Positions 16,291-28,926 of a stretch of DNA of 64,000 nucleotides are shown piece after piece. The translations under genes and the position numbers were made by a program. Within the stretch, counting starts at the first letter, position 1, and each line of letters starts with the position of its first letter. Below the pieces are notes generated by a model. That model saw only the letters and a list, made by a program, of their open reading frames with translations. It was not told where the DNA came from and did no database searches. The stretch is from Aegilops tauschii subsp. strangulata (Eukaryota > Streptophyta > Magnoliopsida > Poales > Poaceae): assembly GCF_002575655.3 (NCBI RefSeq), contig NC_053037.3:326457294-326521293 (forward strand). The letters are read 5' to 3'.

Positions 16291-16807
16291 AGCAAGGAAC
16301 ATCGGTTCTCCCACATGCCTCGTAAAATGATCCTAGCCACTGATCCCGCCCCGAGGGGCATCACGACAGGATCTAGGCCTCCAGATCTGTATTAGGGTCT
16401 AGCCACCGCTAGCGGCGGCAACTTCCTCAGGACCACACACTGTCGATCTCCTCATCGTCTACACGGCCAAGGACAAGAACCAACATTGTGATAGGTCTCA
16501 AACATATTGATGTTTTTATGATTCATGTTATATTGGTACCAATTATGAACACTTTGGGCATATATTTTTAATTGAGTTTGGACTAACATATTAATCTAGT
16601 GCCCAGTGTGAGTTTCTGTTTTTTTAGTGTTTTGCATTTGTAGGAAAATACCCAAAAAAATGTCCCCAAAAATCTAGAGAAAATAGTTTCGGGATATTTA
16701 AGACGAGAAAGACCCCTAGAGACCTTGACCCACATCTGGTGGGCCCCATAGCCCCAAGGCGCCATAGGGCAGGTTGTGACGGATATGGAGATTTTTCAGC
16801 ATAGCAC
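16291..16807. other. Degraded repeat DNA between elements 1 and 2
   Basis: Continuation of the DNA at 7554-8168. From about 16500 on, the text (atattaatctagtgcccagtg, followed by gtgggcccc-like and gcgcc motifs) looks like part of an old gypsy LTR. This resemblance is from memory and weak. No genes. Confidence 0.4.
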
Positions 16808-16812
16808 TTTTA

Positions 16813-18533
16813 TGTTGGGGAACGCAGTAATTTCAAAAAAATTCCTACGAACACGCAAGATCTATCTAGGTGATGCATAGCAACGAGAGGGGAGAGTGTT
16901 GTCTACGTACCCTCGTAGACCGAAAGCGGAAGTGTTATGACAACGCGGTTGATGTAGCCGCACGTCTTCACGATCCGACCGATCCTAGCACCGAACGTAC
17001 AGCACCTCCGTAATCTGCACACGTTCAGCTCGGTGACGTCCCACGAACTCTAGATCCAGTTGAGGTCGAGGGAGAGTTTCGTCAGCACGACGACATGATG
17101 ATGGTGTTGATGAAGTTACCGGCGCAGGGCTTCGTCTAAGCACTACAACGATATGACCGAGGTGGAAATCTGTGGAGGGGCACCGCACACGGCTAAACAA
17201 TCAACTTGTGTGTCTATGGGGTGCCCCCTCCCCCGTATATAAAGGAGTGGAGGAGGGGAGGGCCGGCCCTCTCTATGGCGCACCCAAGGGGGGGGAGTCC
17301 TACTCCCAGTAGGAGTAGGTTTCGCCCCTTCCCTAGTTGGAGTAGGAGAAGAAGGAAGAGGGAGAGGGAGAGAAGGAAAGGGGGGCCGGCCCCCTCCCAA
17401 TTCGGATTGGGCTTAGGGGGGGCGCCCCCACCTTGGCCGCCTCCTCATCTCTTCCACCATGGCCCATTAAGGCCCATTAACTCCCCGGGGGGTTCCGGTA
17501 ATCCCCCGGTACTCCGGAAAAATGCCCGAACCACTCGGAACCTTTCCAGTGTCCAAACATAGCCTTCCAATATATCAATCTTCATGTCTCGACCATTTTG
17601 AGACTCCTCGTCATGTCCGTGATCACATACGGGACTCCGAACAACCTTCGGTACATCAAAACACATAACCTCATAATACTGATCGTCATCGAACGTTAAG
17701 CGTGCGGACCCTACGGGTTCGAGAACTATGTAGACATGACCAAGACTCACTTCCGGTTAATAACCAATAGCGGAACCTAGATGCTCATATTGGTTCCTAC
17801 ATATTCTACGAAGATCTTTATCGGTCAAACCGCATAACAACATACATTGTTCCCTTTGTCATTGGTATGTTACTTGCTCGAGATTCAATCGTCGGTATCT
17901 CAATACCTAGTTCAATCTCGTTACCGGCAAGTCTCTTTACTCGTTCCGTAATGCATCATCCCGCAACTAACGCATTAGTCACATTGCTTGCAAGGCTTAT
18001 AGTGATGCGCATTACCGAGAGGGCCCAGGGATACCTCTCCGAAACACGGAGTGACAAATCCTAATCTCGATCTATGCCAACCCAACAAACACCATCGGAG
18101 ACACCTTTAGAGCATCTTTATAATCACCCAGTTACGTTGTGACGTTTGATAGCACACTAAGTGTTCCTCCGGTATTCGGGAGTTGCATCTCATAGTCATA
18201 GGAACATGTATAAGTCATGAAGAAAGCAATAACAATAAACTAAACGATCATAGTGCTAAGCTAACGGATGGGTCAAGTCAATCACATCATTCTCTAATGA
18301 TGTGATCCCGTTAATCAAATGACAACTCATGTCAATGGCTAGGAAACTTAACCATCTTTTATTAACGAGCTAGTCAAGTAGAGACATACTAGTGACACTC
18401 TGTTTGTCTATGTATTCACACATGTACTAAGTTTCCGGTTAATACAATTCTAGCATGAATAATAAACATTTATCATGATATAAGGAAATATAAATAACAA
18501 CTTTAGTATTGCCTCTAGGGCATATTTCCTTCA
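16813..18533 (-). repeat. 3' LTR of element 2 (1721 bp)
   Basis: Same LTR type as elements 1 and 5, starting tgttggggaacgcag and ending catatttccttca on the plus strand. It is followed by gtctcccactttc, the complement of the polypurine tract. Confidence 0.94.
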
Positions 18534-18566
18534 GTCTCCCACTTTCACTAGAGTCAATAATCTAGA

Positions 18567-19850
18567 TCACATTGTAATGATTCTAACACCCATGGAGTCT
18601 TGGTGCTGATCATGTTTTGCTCGTGAGATAGGCTTAGTCAACGGGTCTGCAACATTCAGATCCGTATGTATCTTGCAAATCTCTATGTTCCCTTTCGACA
18701 CTTGATGACGGATGGAATTTAAGCGTCTCTTGATGTGCTTGGTTCTCTTATGAAATCTGGATTCCTTCGCCAAGGCAATTGCTCCAGTATTGTCACAAAA
18801 GATTTTCATTGGACCCGATGCACTAGGTATGACACCTAGATCGGATATGAACTTCTTCATCCAGACTCCTTCATTTGCTGCTTCCGAAGCAGCTATGTAT
18901 TCCGCTTCACATGTAGATCCCGCCACGACGCTCTGCTTAGAACTGCACCAATTGACAGCTCCACCGTTCAATATAAACACGTCTCCGGTTTGCGACTTAG
19001 AGTCATCCGGATTAGTGTCAAAGCTTGCATCGACATAACCATTTACGACGATCTCTTTGTCACCTCCATAAACGAGAAACATATCCTTAGTCCTTTTCAG
19101 GTATTTCGGGATGTTCTTCACCGCTGTCCAGTGATCCACTCCTGGATTACTTTGGTACCTCCCTACTATACTTATAGCAAGGCACACATCAGGTCTGGTA
19201 CACAGCATTGCATACATGATAGAACCTATGGCTGAAGCATAGGGAATGACTTTCATTTTCTCTCTATCTTCTGCAGTGGTCGGGCATTGAGTCTCACTCA
19301 ACTTCACACCTTGTAACACAGGCAAGAACCCTTTCTTTGACTGATCCATTTTGAACTTCTTCAAAATCTTATCAAGGTATGTGCTTTGTGAAAGTCCAAT
19401 TAAGCGTCGTGATCTATCTCTATAGATCTTGATGCCCAATATATAAGCAGCTTCGCCGAGGTCTTTCATTGAAAAATTCTTATTCAAGTATCCTTTTATG
19501 CTATCCAGAAATACTGTATCATTTCCAATCAGCAATATGTCATCCACATATAATATTAGAAATGCTACAGAGCTCCCACTCACTTTCTTGTAAATACAGA
19601 CTTCTCCAAAAGTCTGTATAAAACCATATGATTTGATCATACTATCAAAACGTTTAATCCAACTCCGAGAGGCTTGCACCAGTCCATAAATGGATCGCCG
19701 GAGCTTGCACACTTTGTTAGCATCCTTTGGATCGACAAAACCTTCTGGTTGCATCATATACAACTCTTCTTCCAGAAATCCATTCAGGAATGCAGTTTTG
19801 ACATCCATTTGCCAAATTTCATAATCATAAAACGCGGCAATTGCTAACAT
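18567..19850 (-). pseudogene. RT and RNase H part of element 2 polyprotein (427-residue open frame)
   Basis: An open frame covering most of copia reverse transcriptase and all of RNase H. Visible motifs are MDVKTAFLNGF (RT motif with catalytic Asp), SIYGLVQASRSW, LYVDDILLIGND (YVDD active site), GYVDASFD (RNase H first Asp), CEAEYIAASEA (Glu) and FCDNTGAIALAK (Asp). Domain order RT then RNase H after integrase is copia order. The frame itself is intact, but it is cut off from gag and integrase by a frameshift near 19855 and by element 3. It cannot act as part of a full polyprotein. Confidence 0.93.
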
Positions 19851-19873
19851 GATTCGGACAGACTTAAGAATTG

Positions 19874-20349
19874 CTACGGGTGAGCAAGTCTCATCGTAGT
19901 CAACTCCTTGAACTTGTTGAAAACCTTTCGCAACAAGTCGAGCTTTGTAGACAGTAACATATTACCGTCAGCGTCAGTCTTCTTCTTGAAGATCCATTTA
20001 TTCTCGATGGCTTGCCGATCATCGGGCAAGTCAACCAAAGTCCATACTTTGTTCTCATACATGGATCCCATCTCAGATTTCATGGCCTCAAGCCATTTTG
20101 CGGAATCTGGGCTCATCATCGCTTCCTCATAGTTCGTAGGTTCGTTATGGTCTAGTAACATGACATCCAGAACAGGATTACCGTACCACTCTGGTTGACC
20201 TATGAAGTTCAATAGTAACTTGATCTGAAGTTTCATGATCACTATCATTAGCTTCCTCACTAATTGGTGTAGGAATCATTGGAACTGATTTCTGTGATGA
20301 ACTACTTTCCAATTCGGGAGAAGGTACAATTACCTCATCAAGTTCTACT
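19874..20349 (-). pseudogene. Integrase C-terminus to RT entry of element 2, cut by element 3
   Basis: Frames on the minus strand show PEWYGNPVLDVMLLDH, NYEEAMMSPDSAKWLEAMK and VWTLVDLPDDRQAIENKWIF, which form the linker and start of RT in Angela-type copia. Upstream are ELDEVIVPSPELESSSSQ and a Ser/Thr-rich stretch. At least two frameshifts split the piece. It stops exactly at the ctact duplication where element 3 is inserted and continues at 28927. Confidence 0.88.
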
Positions 20350-22060
20350 TGTCGAGGAACGTAGCAATAATTCAAAATTTTCTACGCATCACCAAGATCA
20401 ATCTATGGAGTCATCTAGCAACGAGAGAGAGGAGTGCATCTACATACCCTTGTAGATCGCGAGCGGAAGCGCTCAAGAGAACGGGGTTGATGGAGTCGTA
20501 CTCGTCGTGATCCAAATCACCGATGATCCTAGCGCCGAACGGACGGCACCTCCGCGTTCAACACACGTACGGAGCAGCGACGTCTCCTCCTTCTTGATCT
20601 AGCAAGGGGGGAGGGGAGGTTGATGGAGATCCAGCAGCACGACGGCGTGGTGGTGGAAGTAGCAGGATCCCACAGGGCTTCGCCAAGCGCAAGCGGGGAG
20701 GAAGAGGTGTCACGGGAGGGAGAGGGAGGCGCCAGGGCTTGTTGTGTTGCTGCCCTCCCTCCCCCCACTATTTATAGGGGTCCTGGGGGGGCGCCGGCCA
20801 CCCTGGAGATCCCATCTGAGGGGGGCGGCGGCCAAGGGCTGGCTTGCCCCCCAAGGCAAGTGGGGCGCCCCCCACCCCTAGGGTTCCCAACCCTAGGCGC
20901 AGGGGGAGGCCCAAGGGGGGGCGCCCCAGCCCACTAAGGGCTGGTTCCCTTCCCACTTCAACCCATGGGGCCCTCCGGGATAGGTGGCCCCACCCGGTGG
21001 ACCCCCGGGACCCTTCCGGTGGTCCCGGTACAATACCGATAACCCCCGAAACTTTCCCGGTGGCCGAAACTGGACTTCCTATATATAATTCTTCACCTCC
21101 GGACCATTCCGGAACTCCTCGTGACGTCCGGGATCTCATCCGGGACTCCGAACAACTTTCGAGTTTCCGCATACTAATATCTCTATAACCCTAGCGTCAC
21201 CGAACCTTAAGTGTGTAGACCCTACGGGTTCGGGAGACATGCAGACATGACCGAGACGACTCTCCGGTCAATAACCAACAGCGGGATCTGGATACCCATG
21301 TTGGCTCCCACATGCTCCTCGATGATCTCATCGGATGAACCACGATGTCGAGGATTCAATCAATCCCGTATACAATTCCCTTTGTCTATCGGTATGTTAC
21401 CTGCCCGAGATTCGATCGTCGGTATCCCGATACCTTGTTCAATCTCGTTACCGGCAAGTCTCTTTACTCGTTCCGTAACACATCATCCCGTGATCAACTC
21501 CTTGGTCACATTGTGCACATTATGATGATGTCCTACCGAGTGGGCCCAGATATACCTCTCCATTTACATGGAGTGACAAATCCCAGTCTCGATTCGTGCC
21601 AACCCAACAGACACTTTCGGAGATACTTGTAGTGCACCTTTATAGCCACTCAGTTACGTTGTGACGTTTGGTACACCCAAAGCATTCCTACGGTATCCGG
21701 GGGTTGGACAATCTCATGGTCTAAGGAAATGATACTTGGCATTAGAAAAGCACTTAACAAACGAACTACACGATCTTGTGCTAGGCTTAGGATTGGGTCT
21801 TGTCCATCACATCATTCTCCTAATGATGTGATCCCGTTATCAACGACATCCAATGTCCATGGTCAGGAAACCGTAACCATCTATTGATCAACGAGCTAGT
21901 CAACTAGAGGCTTACTAGGGACATGGTGTTGTCTATGTATCCACACATGTATCTGAGTTTACTATCAATACAATTTTAGCATGGATAATAAACGATTATC
22001 ATGAACAAGGAAATATAATAATAACCAATTTATTATTGCCTCTAGGGCATATTTCCAACA
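20350..22060 (-). repeat. 3' LTR of element 3 (1711 bp)
   Basis: Plus-strand start tgtcgaggaacgtagc and end catatttccaaca. A tatttata box lies at about 20769-20776, reading TATAAATA on the element strand. It is followed by gtctcccacttgc, the complement of the polypurine tract. Confidence 0.94.
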
Positions 22061-22079
22061 GTCTCCCACTTGCACTAGA

Positions 22080-22200
22080 GTCAATAATCTAGTTCACATC
22101 ACCATGTGATTAACACTCACAGGTCACATCACCATGTGACTAACATCCAAAGAGTTTACTAGAGTCAACAATCTAGTTCACATCACTATGTGATTAACAC
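22080..22200. repeat. Short tandem repeats next to the polypurine tract of element 3
   Basis: Copies of a unit around caatctagttcacatca and ccatgtgattaacac, matching the array in element 1 at 9921-10075. They lie between the RNase H remnant and the 3' LTR. Confidence 0.72.
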
Positions 22201-22229
22201 TCAATGAGTTCTGGTTTGATCATGTTATG

Positions 22230-25200
22230 CTTGTGAGAGAGGTTGTAGTCAACGGGTCTGAACCTTTCAGATCCGTGTGTGCTTTACGAATATCTATGTC
22301 ATCTTGTGGATGCTACCACGCGCTACTTGGAGCCATTTCAAATAACTGCTCTACTATACGAATCCGGTTTACTACTCAGAGTCATCCGGATTAGTGTCAA
22401 AGTTCGCATCGACGTAACCCTTTACGACGAACTCGTTTTCACCTCCATAATCGAGAAAATTCCTTAGTCCACTAGATACTAAGGATAAGTTCGACCGCTG
22501 TCATGTGATCCATTCCCGGATCACTATTGTACCCCTTGACCAACTCATGGCAAGGCACACTTCATGTGCGGTACACAGCATAGCATACTGTAGAGCCTAT
22601 GTCTAAAGCATAGGGGACGACCTTCGTCCTTTCTCTCTCTTCTGCTGTGGTCAGGTCTTGAGTCTTACTCAATACTCACACCTTGTAACACAGCCAAGAA
22701 CTCCTTCTTTGCTGATCTATTTTGAACTCTTTCAAAATCATGTCAAGGTGTGCGTTCTTTGAAAGTATCATCAGGCGTCTTGATCTATCTCTATAGATCT
22801 TGATGCCCAATATGTAAGCAGCTTTATCCAGATCTTCCTTTGAAAAACTCCTTTCAAACAACCCTGGATGCTTTCCAGAAATCATTTCTTATCAACAATA
22901 TGTTAACAACATATACTCATCAAAAATTCTATAGTGCTCCCACTCACTTCTTTGGAAATACAAGTTTCTCACAAACTTTGTATAAACCCAAAATCTTTGA
23001 TCATCTCATCAAAGCGTACATTCCAACTCCGAGATGCTTACTCCAGTCCTTAGGAGGATTGCTGGAGCTTTGCATACTTGTTAGCATCTTTCAGGATTGA
23101 CAAAACCTTCTGGTTGTATCACATACAACCTTTCCTCAAGAAAATCGTTGAGGAAACAATGTTTTGACATCCTATCTGCAAGATTTCATAAATAATGCAG
23201 TAACTGCTAATATAATTCCAACAGACTCTTTAGCATCGCTACGAGTGAGAAAGTCTCATCGCAGTCAACTCCTTGAACTTGTCGGAAAACATCTTAACGA
23301 CAAGTCGAGCTTTCTTAATGGTGACACTTACCATCATTGTCTGTCTTCCTTTTAAAATCCATCTGCACCCAATAGCCTTACGACCAGCAAGTATTTCTTC
23401 CAAAGTCTATACTTTGCTTTTATACATGGATCCTCTCTCGGATTTCATGGCCTCGAGCCATTCGTCGGAATCCGGGCCCACCATCGCTTCTCCATAGCTC
23501 GTAGGTTCATTGTTGTCTAGCAACATGACTTCCAAGACAGGATTACGTACCACTCGAAGTAGTACGCATCCTTATCGACCTATGAGGTTTGGTAGTGACT
23601 TGATCCGAAGTTTCATGATCACTATCATAAGCTTCCACTTCAATTGGTGTAGGTGCCACAGGAACAACTTCATGTGCCCTGCTACACACTAGTTGAAGTC
23701 ATGGTCTAATAACCTCATCAAGTCTCCACCATCCTCCCACTCAATTCTTTCGAGAGAAACTTTTCCTCGAGAAAGGACCTGTTTCTAGAAACAATCACCT
23801 TGCTTCCGGATCTGAAATAGGAGGTATACCCAACTGTTTTGGGTATTCTATGAAGATGCATTTATCCGCTTTGGGTTCGAGCTTATCAGCCTAAAACTTT
23901 TTCACATAAGCGTCGCAACCCCAAACTTTTAAGAAACGACAACTTAGGTTTCTCTAAATGGTGTCATCTCAACGGAATTGCGTGGTGCCCTATTTAAAGT
24001 GAATGCGGTTGTCTCTAATGTCTAACCCATAAACGATAGTGGTAAAGAGACATCATGGTATGCACCATATCCAATAGGGTGCAGTTATGATGTTCGGACA
24101 CACCATCACACTATGGTGCTCCAAGCGGTATTAGTCGTGAAACAATTTCCACAATTTCTTAATTGTGTGCCAAACTCGTAACTCAGATACTCATCTCTAT
24201 GATCATATCACAGACATTTTATCCTCTTGTCACGACGATCTTCAACTTCACTCTGAAATTACTTGAACCTTTCAATAATTCAGACTTGTGTTTCATCAAG
24301 TAAATATTCTCAGCATCTACTCAAATCATCTGTGAAGTAAGAACATATCGATATCCACTGCGTGCCTCAGCACTCATTGGACTGCACACATCAAATGTAT
24401 TACTTCCAACAAGTTGCTCTCTTGTTCCATCTTACTGAAAACGAGGCTTTTCAGTCATCTTGCCCATGTGGTATGATTTTCATGTCTCAAGTGATTCAAA
24501 ATCAAGTGAGTCCAGACGATCCATCTACATGGAGTTTCTTCATGCATATATACCAATAGACATGGTTCGCATGTCTCAATCTTTTCAAAAAAACGAGTGA
24601 GTCCAAAGATCCATCTACATGGAGCTTCTTCATGCGTTCTATACCAATATGAATCAAATGGCAGTGCCACAAGTATGTGGTACTATCATTACTATTTTAT
24701 ATCTTTTGGCACGAACATGTGTATCACTGCGATCGAGATTCATTTTAGGTGCAAGACCATTGAAGGTATTATTCAAATAAACAGAGTAACCATTATTCTC
24801 CTTAAATGAATAACTGTATTGCGATAAACATAATCCAATCATGTTTATGCTCAATGCAAACACCAAATAACAATTATTTAGGTTTAACACCAATCTCGAT
24901 GGTAGAGGGAGCATGCGATGTTTGATCACATCAACCTTGGAAACACTTCCAACACATATCGTCATCTCACCTTTAGCTAGTCTCCGTTTATTCCGCGGCT
25001 TTTATTTCGAGTTACTAACACTTAGCAACCGAACCGGTATCTAATACCCTGGTGCTGCTAGGAGTACTAGTAAAGTACACATTCATATAATGTATATCCA
25101 ATAAACTTCTGTCGACCTTGCCTGCCTTCTCATCTACCAAGTATCTAGGGTAGTTCTGCTTCAGTGACCGTTCCCCTCATTACAGAAGCACTTAGTCTCG

Positions 25201-25930
25201 GGTTTGGGTTCAACCTTGGGATTCTTCACTAGAGCAGCAAATGATTTGCTGTTTCATGAAGTATCCCTTTTGCCCTTGCCCTTCTAGAAACTAGTGGTTT
25301 TACTAACCATCAACAATTGATGCTCCTTCTTGATTTCTACTTTCGCGGTGTCAAACATCGCGAGTTGCTCAAGGATCATCATGACTATCCCTGATATGTT
25401 ATAGTTCATCACGAAGCTCTAATAGCTTGGTGGCAGTGACTATGGAGAACCATCACTATCTCATCTGGAAGATTAACTCCCACTCGATTCAAGCGATTGT
25501 AGTACTCAGACAATCTGAGCACATGCTCAACGATTGAGCTTTTCTCCCTTAGTTTGCAGGCTTAAGAAACTTGTCAGAGGTCTCATACCTCTTGACGTGG
25601 GCACTAGTCTGAAATCCCAATTTCAGTCTTCGGAACATCTCATATGTTCTGCGACGTTTCAAAAACCGTCTTTGGTGCCACAATTCTAAACCGTTAGCAT
25701 TACGCACTGAACTATCACGTAGTCATCAAAACGTGTATGCCAGATGTTTCGCAACATCTACAGACGACGCTGAGGTTCAGCACACCAAGCGGTGCATTAA
25801 GGACATAAGCCTTCTGTGCAGCAATGAGGACAATCCTCAGTTTACGGACCCAGTCCGCACAATGGCTACTATCAACTTTCAACTAAATTTTCTCTAGGAA
25901 CATATCTTAAACAGTAGAACTATAGCGTAA
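22230..25930 (-). pseudogene. Broken gag-pol polyprotein of element 3
   Basis: In order on the minus strand there are decayed gag (about 25930-25300), a zinc-knuckle and protease region (about 25250-24950), integrase (about 24800-23930), linker and RT entry (about 23880-23200) and RT (about 23100-22680). For example, the ILGIKIYRDRSRR motif is still readable in the minus frame at 22676-22885. No frame longer than about 110 codons survives. RNase H lacks the same segment as in element 1: only about 85 bases separate landmarks that are about 310 apart in element 2. Decay is much heavier than the LTR divergence would predict. Confidence 0.85.
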
Positions 25931-26164
25931 GCAATTTGCAAAGACCTTTTGACTATGTTCATGATAATTAAGTTCATCTGATTAATGAACTACCACTCAG
26001 ATAGACATCCCTCTAGTCATCTAAGTGATACATGATCCGAGTCAAACTAGGCCGTGTCCGATCATCACGTGAGACGGACTAGTCATCATCGGTGAACATC
26101 TCCATGTTGATCGCATCTACTATACGACTCATGTTCGACCTTTCGATATCTTGTGTTCCGAGGC

Positions 26165-26255
26165 CATGTCTGTACATGCTAGGCTCGTCAAGTCAACCTA
26201 AGTGTTTCGCATGTGTTTCGAGGCCATGTCTGTACATGCTAGGCTCGTCAACACC
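26165..26255. repeat. Short local duplication in the leader of element 3
   Basis: The segment cgaggccatgtctgtacatg and the following ctaggctcgtcaa occur twice, at about 26159-26191 and 26219-26251, with a short spacer. It lies in the untranslated leader between the primer site and gag. Confidence 0.8.
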
Positions 26256-27207
26256 CATTGTATTCGAACGTTAGAATCTATCACACCCGATCATCACGTG
26301 GTGCTTCGAAACAACGAACCTTCGCAACGGTGCACATTTAGGGGGAACACGTCTCTTGAAATTTTAGTGAGGGATCATCTTATCTATGCTACCGTCGTTC
26401 TAAGCAAATAAGATGTAAACATGATAAACATCACATGCAAATCATAAAGTGACGTGATATGGCCAATATCATCTTGCGCCCTTGATCTCCATCTTCGAGG
26501 CGCGGCATGATCACCTTCGTCACCGGCATGACACCATGATCTCCATCATCATGATCTCCATCATCGTGTCTTCATGAAGTTGTCTCGCCAACTATTACTT
26601 CTACTACTATGGCTAACGGTTAGCAATAAAGTAAAGTAATTACATGGCGTTTTCATTGACACGCAGGTCATACAATAAATTAAGACAACTCCTATGGCTC
26701 CTGCCGGTTTTCATACTCATCGACATGCAAGTCGTGATTCCTATTACAAGAACATGATCAATCTCATACATCACATCCTTTTGGCCATATCACATCACAT
26801 AGCATACCCTGCAAAAACAAGTTAGACGTCCTCTAATTGTTGTTGCATGTCTTACGTGGCTGCTATGGGATTCTAGCAAGAACGTTTCTTACCTAGGCAA
26901 AAGCCACAACGTGATATGCCAATTTCTATTTACCCTTCATAAGGACCCTTTTCATCGAATCCGATCCGACTAAAGTGGGAGAGACAGACACCCGCTAGCC
27001 ACCTTATGCAACTAGTGCATGTCAGTCGGTGGAACCTGTCTCACGTAAGTGTACGTGTAAGGTCGGTCCGGGCCGCTTCATCCCACGATGCCGCCGAATC
27101 AAGATAAGACTAGTAACGGCAAGTAAATTGACAAAATCGACGCCCACAACTACTTTGTGTTCTACTCGTGCATAGAAACTACGCATAGACCTAGCTCATG
27201 ATGCCAC

Positions 27208-28921
27208 TGTTGGGGAACGTAGCAATAATTCAAAATTTTCTACGCATCACCAAGATCAATCTATGGAGTCATCTAGCAACGAGAGAGAGGAGTGCATCTA
27301 CATACCCTTGTAGATCGCGAGCGGAAGCGTTCAAGAGAACGGGGTTGATGGAGTCGTACTCGTCGTGATCCAAATCACCGATGATCCTAGCGCCGAACGG
27401 ACGGCACCTCCGCGTTCAACACACGTACGGAGCAGCGACGTCTCCTCCTTCTTGATCCAGCAAGGGGGGAGGAGAGGTTGATGGAGATCCAGCAGCACGG
27501 CGGCGTGGTGGTGGAAGTAGCGGGATCCCGGCAGGGCTTCGCCAAGCGCAAGCGGGGAGAAAGAGGTGTCACGGGAGGGAGAGGGAGGCGCCAGGGCTTG
27601 TTGTGTTGCTGCCCTCCCCCCCACTATTTATAGGGGTCCTGGGGGGGCGCCGGCCACCCTGGAGATCCCATCTGAGGGGGGGGGGGTGGCGGCCAAGGGG
27701 TGGCTTGCCCCCCAAGGCAAGTGGGGCGCCCCCCACCCCTAGGGTTCCCAACCCTAGGCGCAGGGGGAGGCCCAAGGGGGGGCGCCCCAGCCCACTAAGG
27801 GCTGGTTCCCTTCCCACTTCAGCCCATGGGGCCCTCCGGGATAGGTGGCCCCACCCGGTGGACCCCCGGGACCCTTCCGGTGGTCCCGGTACAATACCGA
27901 TAACCCCCGAAACTTTCCCGGTGGCCGAAACTGGACTTCCTATATATAATTCTTCACCTCCGGACCATTCCGGAACTCCTCGTGACGTCCGGGATCTCAT
28001 CCGGGACTCCGAACAACTTTCAGGTTTCCGCATACTAATATCTCTATAACCCTAGCGTCACTGAACCTTAAGTGTGTAGACCCTACGGGTTCGGGAGACA
28101 TGCAGACATGACCGAGACGACTCTCCGGTCAATAACCAACAGCGGGATCTGGATACCCATGTTGGCTCCCACATGCTCCTCGATGATCTCATCGGATGAA
28201 CCACGATGTCGAGGATTCAATCAATCCCATATACAATTCCCTTTGTCTATCGGTATGTTACTTGCCCGAGATTCGATCGTCGGTATCCCGATACCTTGTT
28301 CAATCTCGTTACCGGCAAGTCTCTTTACTCGTTCCGTAACACATCATCCCGTGATCAACTCCTTGGTCACATTGTGCACATTATGATGATGTCCTACCGA
28401 GTGGGCCCGGAGATACCTCTCCGTTTACACGGAGTGACAAATCCCAGTCTCGATTCGTGCCAACCCAACAGGCACTTTCGGAGATACCTGTAGTGCACCT
28501 TTATAGCCACCCAGTTACGTTGTGACGTTTGGTACACCCAAAGCATTCCTACGGTATCCGGGAGTTGCACAATCTCATGGTCTAAGGAAATGATACTTGA
28601 CATTAGAAAAGCACTTAGCAAACGAACTACACGATCTTGTGCTAGGCTTAGGATTGGGTCTTGTCCATCACATCATTCTTCTAATGATGTGATCCCGTTA
28701 TCAACGACATCCAATGTCCATGGTCAGGAAACCGTAACCATCTATTGATCAACGAGCTAGTCAACTAGAGGCTTACTAGGGACATGGTGTTGTCTATGTA
28801 TCCACACATGTATCTGAGTTTCCTATCAATACAATTTTAGCATGGATAATAAACGATTATCATGAACAAGGAAATATAATAATAACCAATTTATTATTGC
28901 CTCTAGGGCATATTTCCAACA
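27208..28921 (-). repeat. 5' LTR of element 3 (1714 bp)
   Basis: Plus-strand start tgttggggaacgtagcaa and end catatttccaaca. The probable promoter is the tatttata at 27625-27632 (TATAAATA on the element strand). The primer site lies to its left, reading TGGCATCATGAGC on the element strand. Confidence 0.94.
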
Positions 28922-28926
28922 CTACT

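Larger units (their letters stand above)
20350..28921 (-). mobile_element. Copia element 3, second LTR subtype, nested in element 2
   Basis: Bounded by ctact (20345-20349 and 28922-28926). LTRs are 20350-22060 and 27208-28921. On the element strand they start TGTTGGAAATATGCCC and end CCCCAACA (left copy mutated to ccTCgACA). The LTR text differs clearly from that of elements 1, 2 and 5. For example, it has attggttattattatatttcc near the start, which I associate with WIS/BARE1-type LTRs. The LTRs of this pair are very similar to each other (roughly 98% by eye), so insertion was fairly recent, yet the polyprotein is ruined. Primer site and polypurine tract place the 5' end at the right. Confidence 0.95.
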
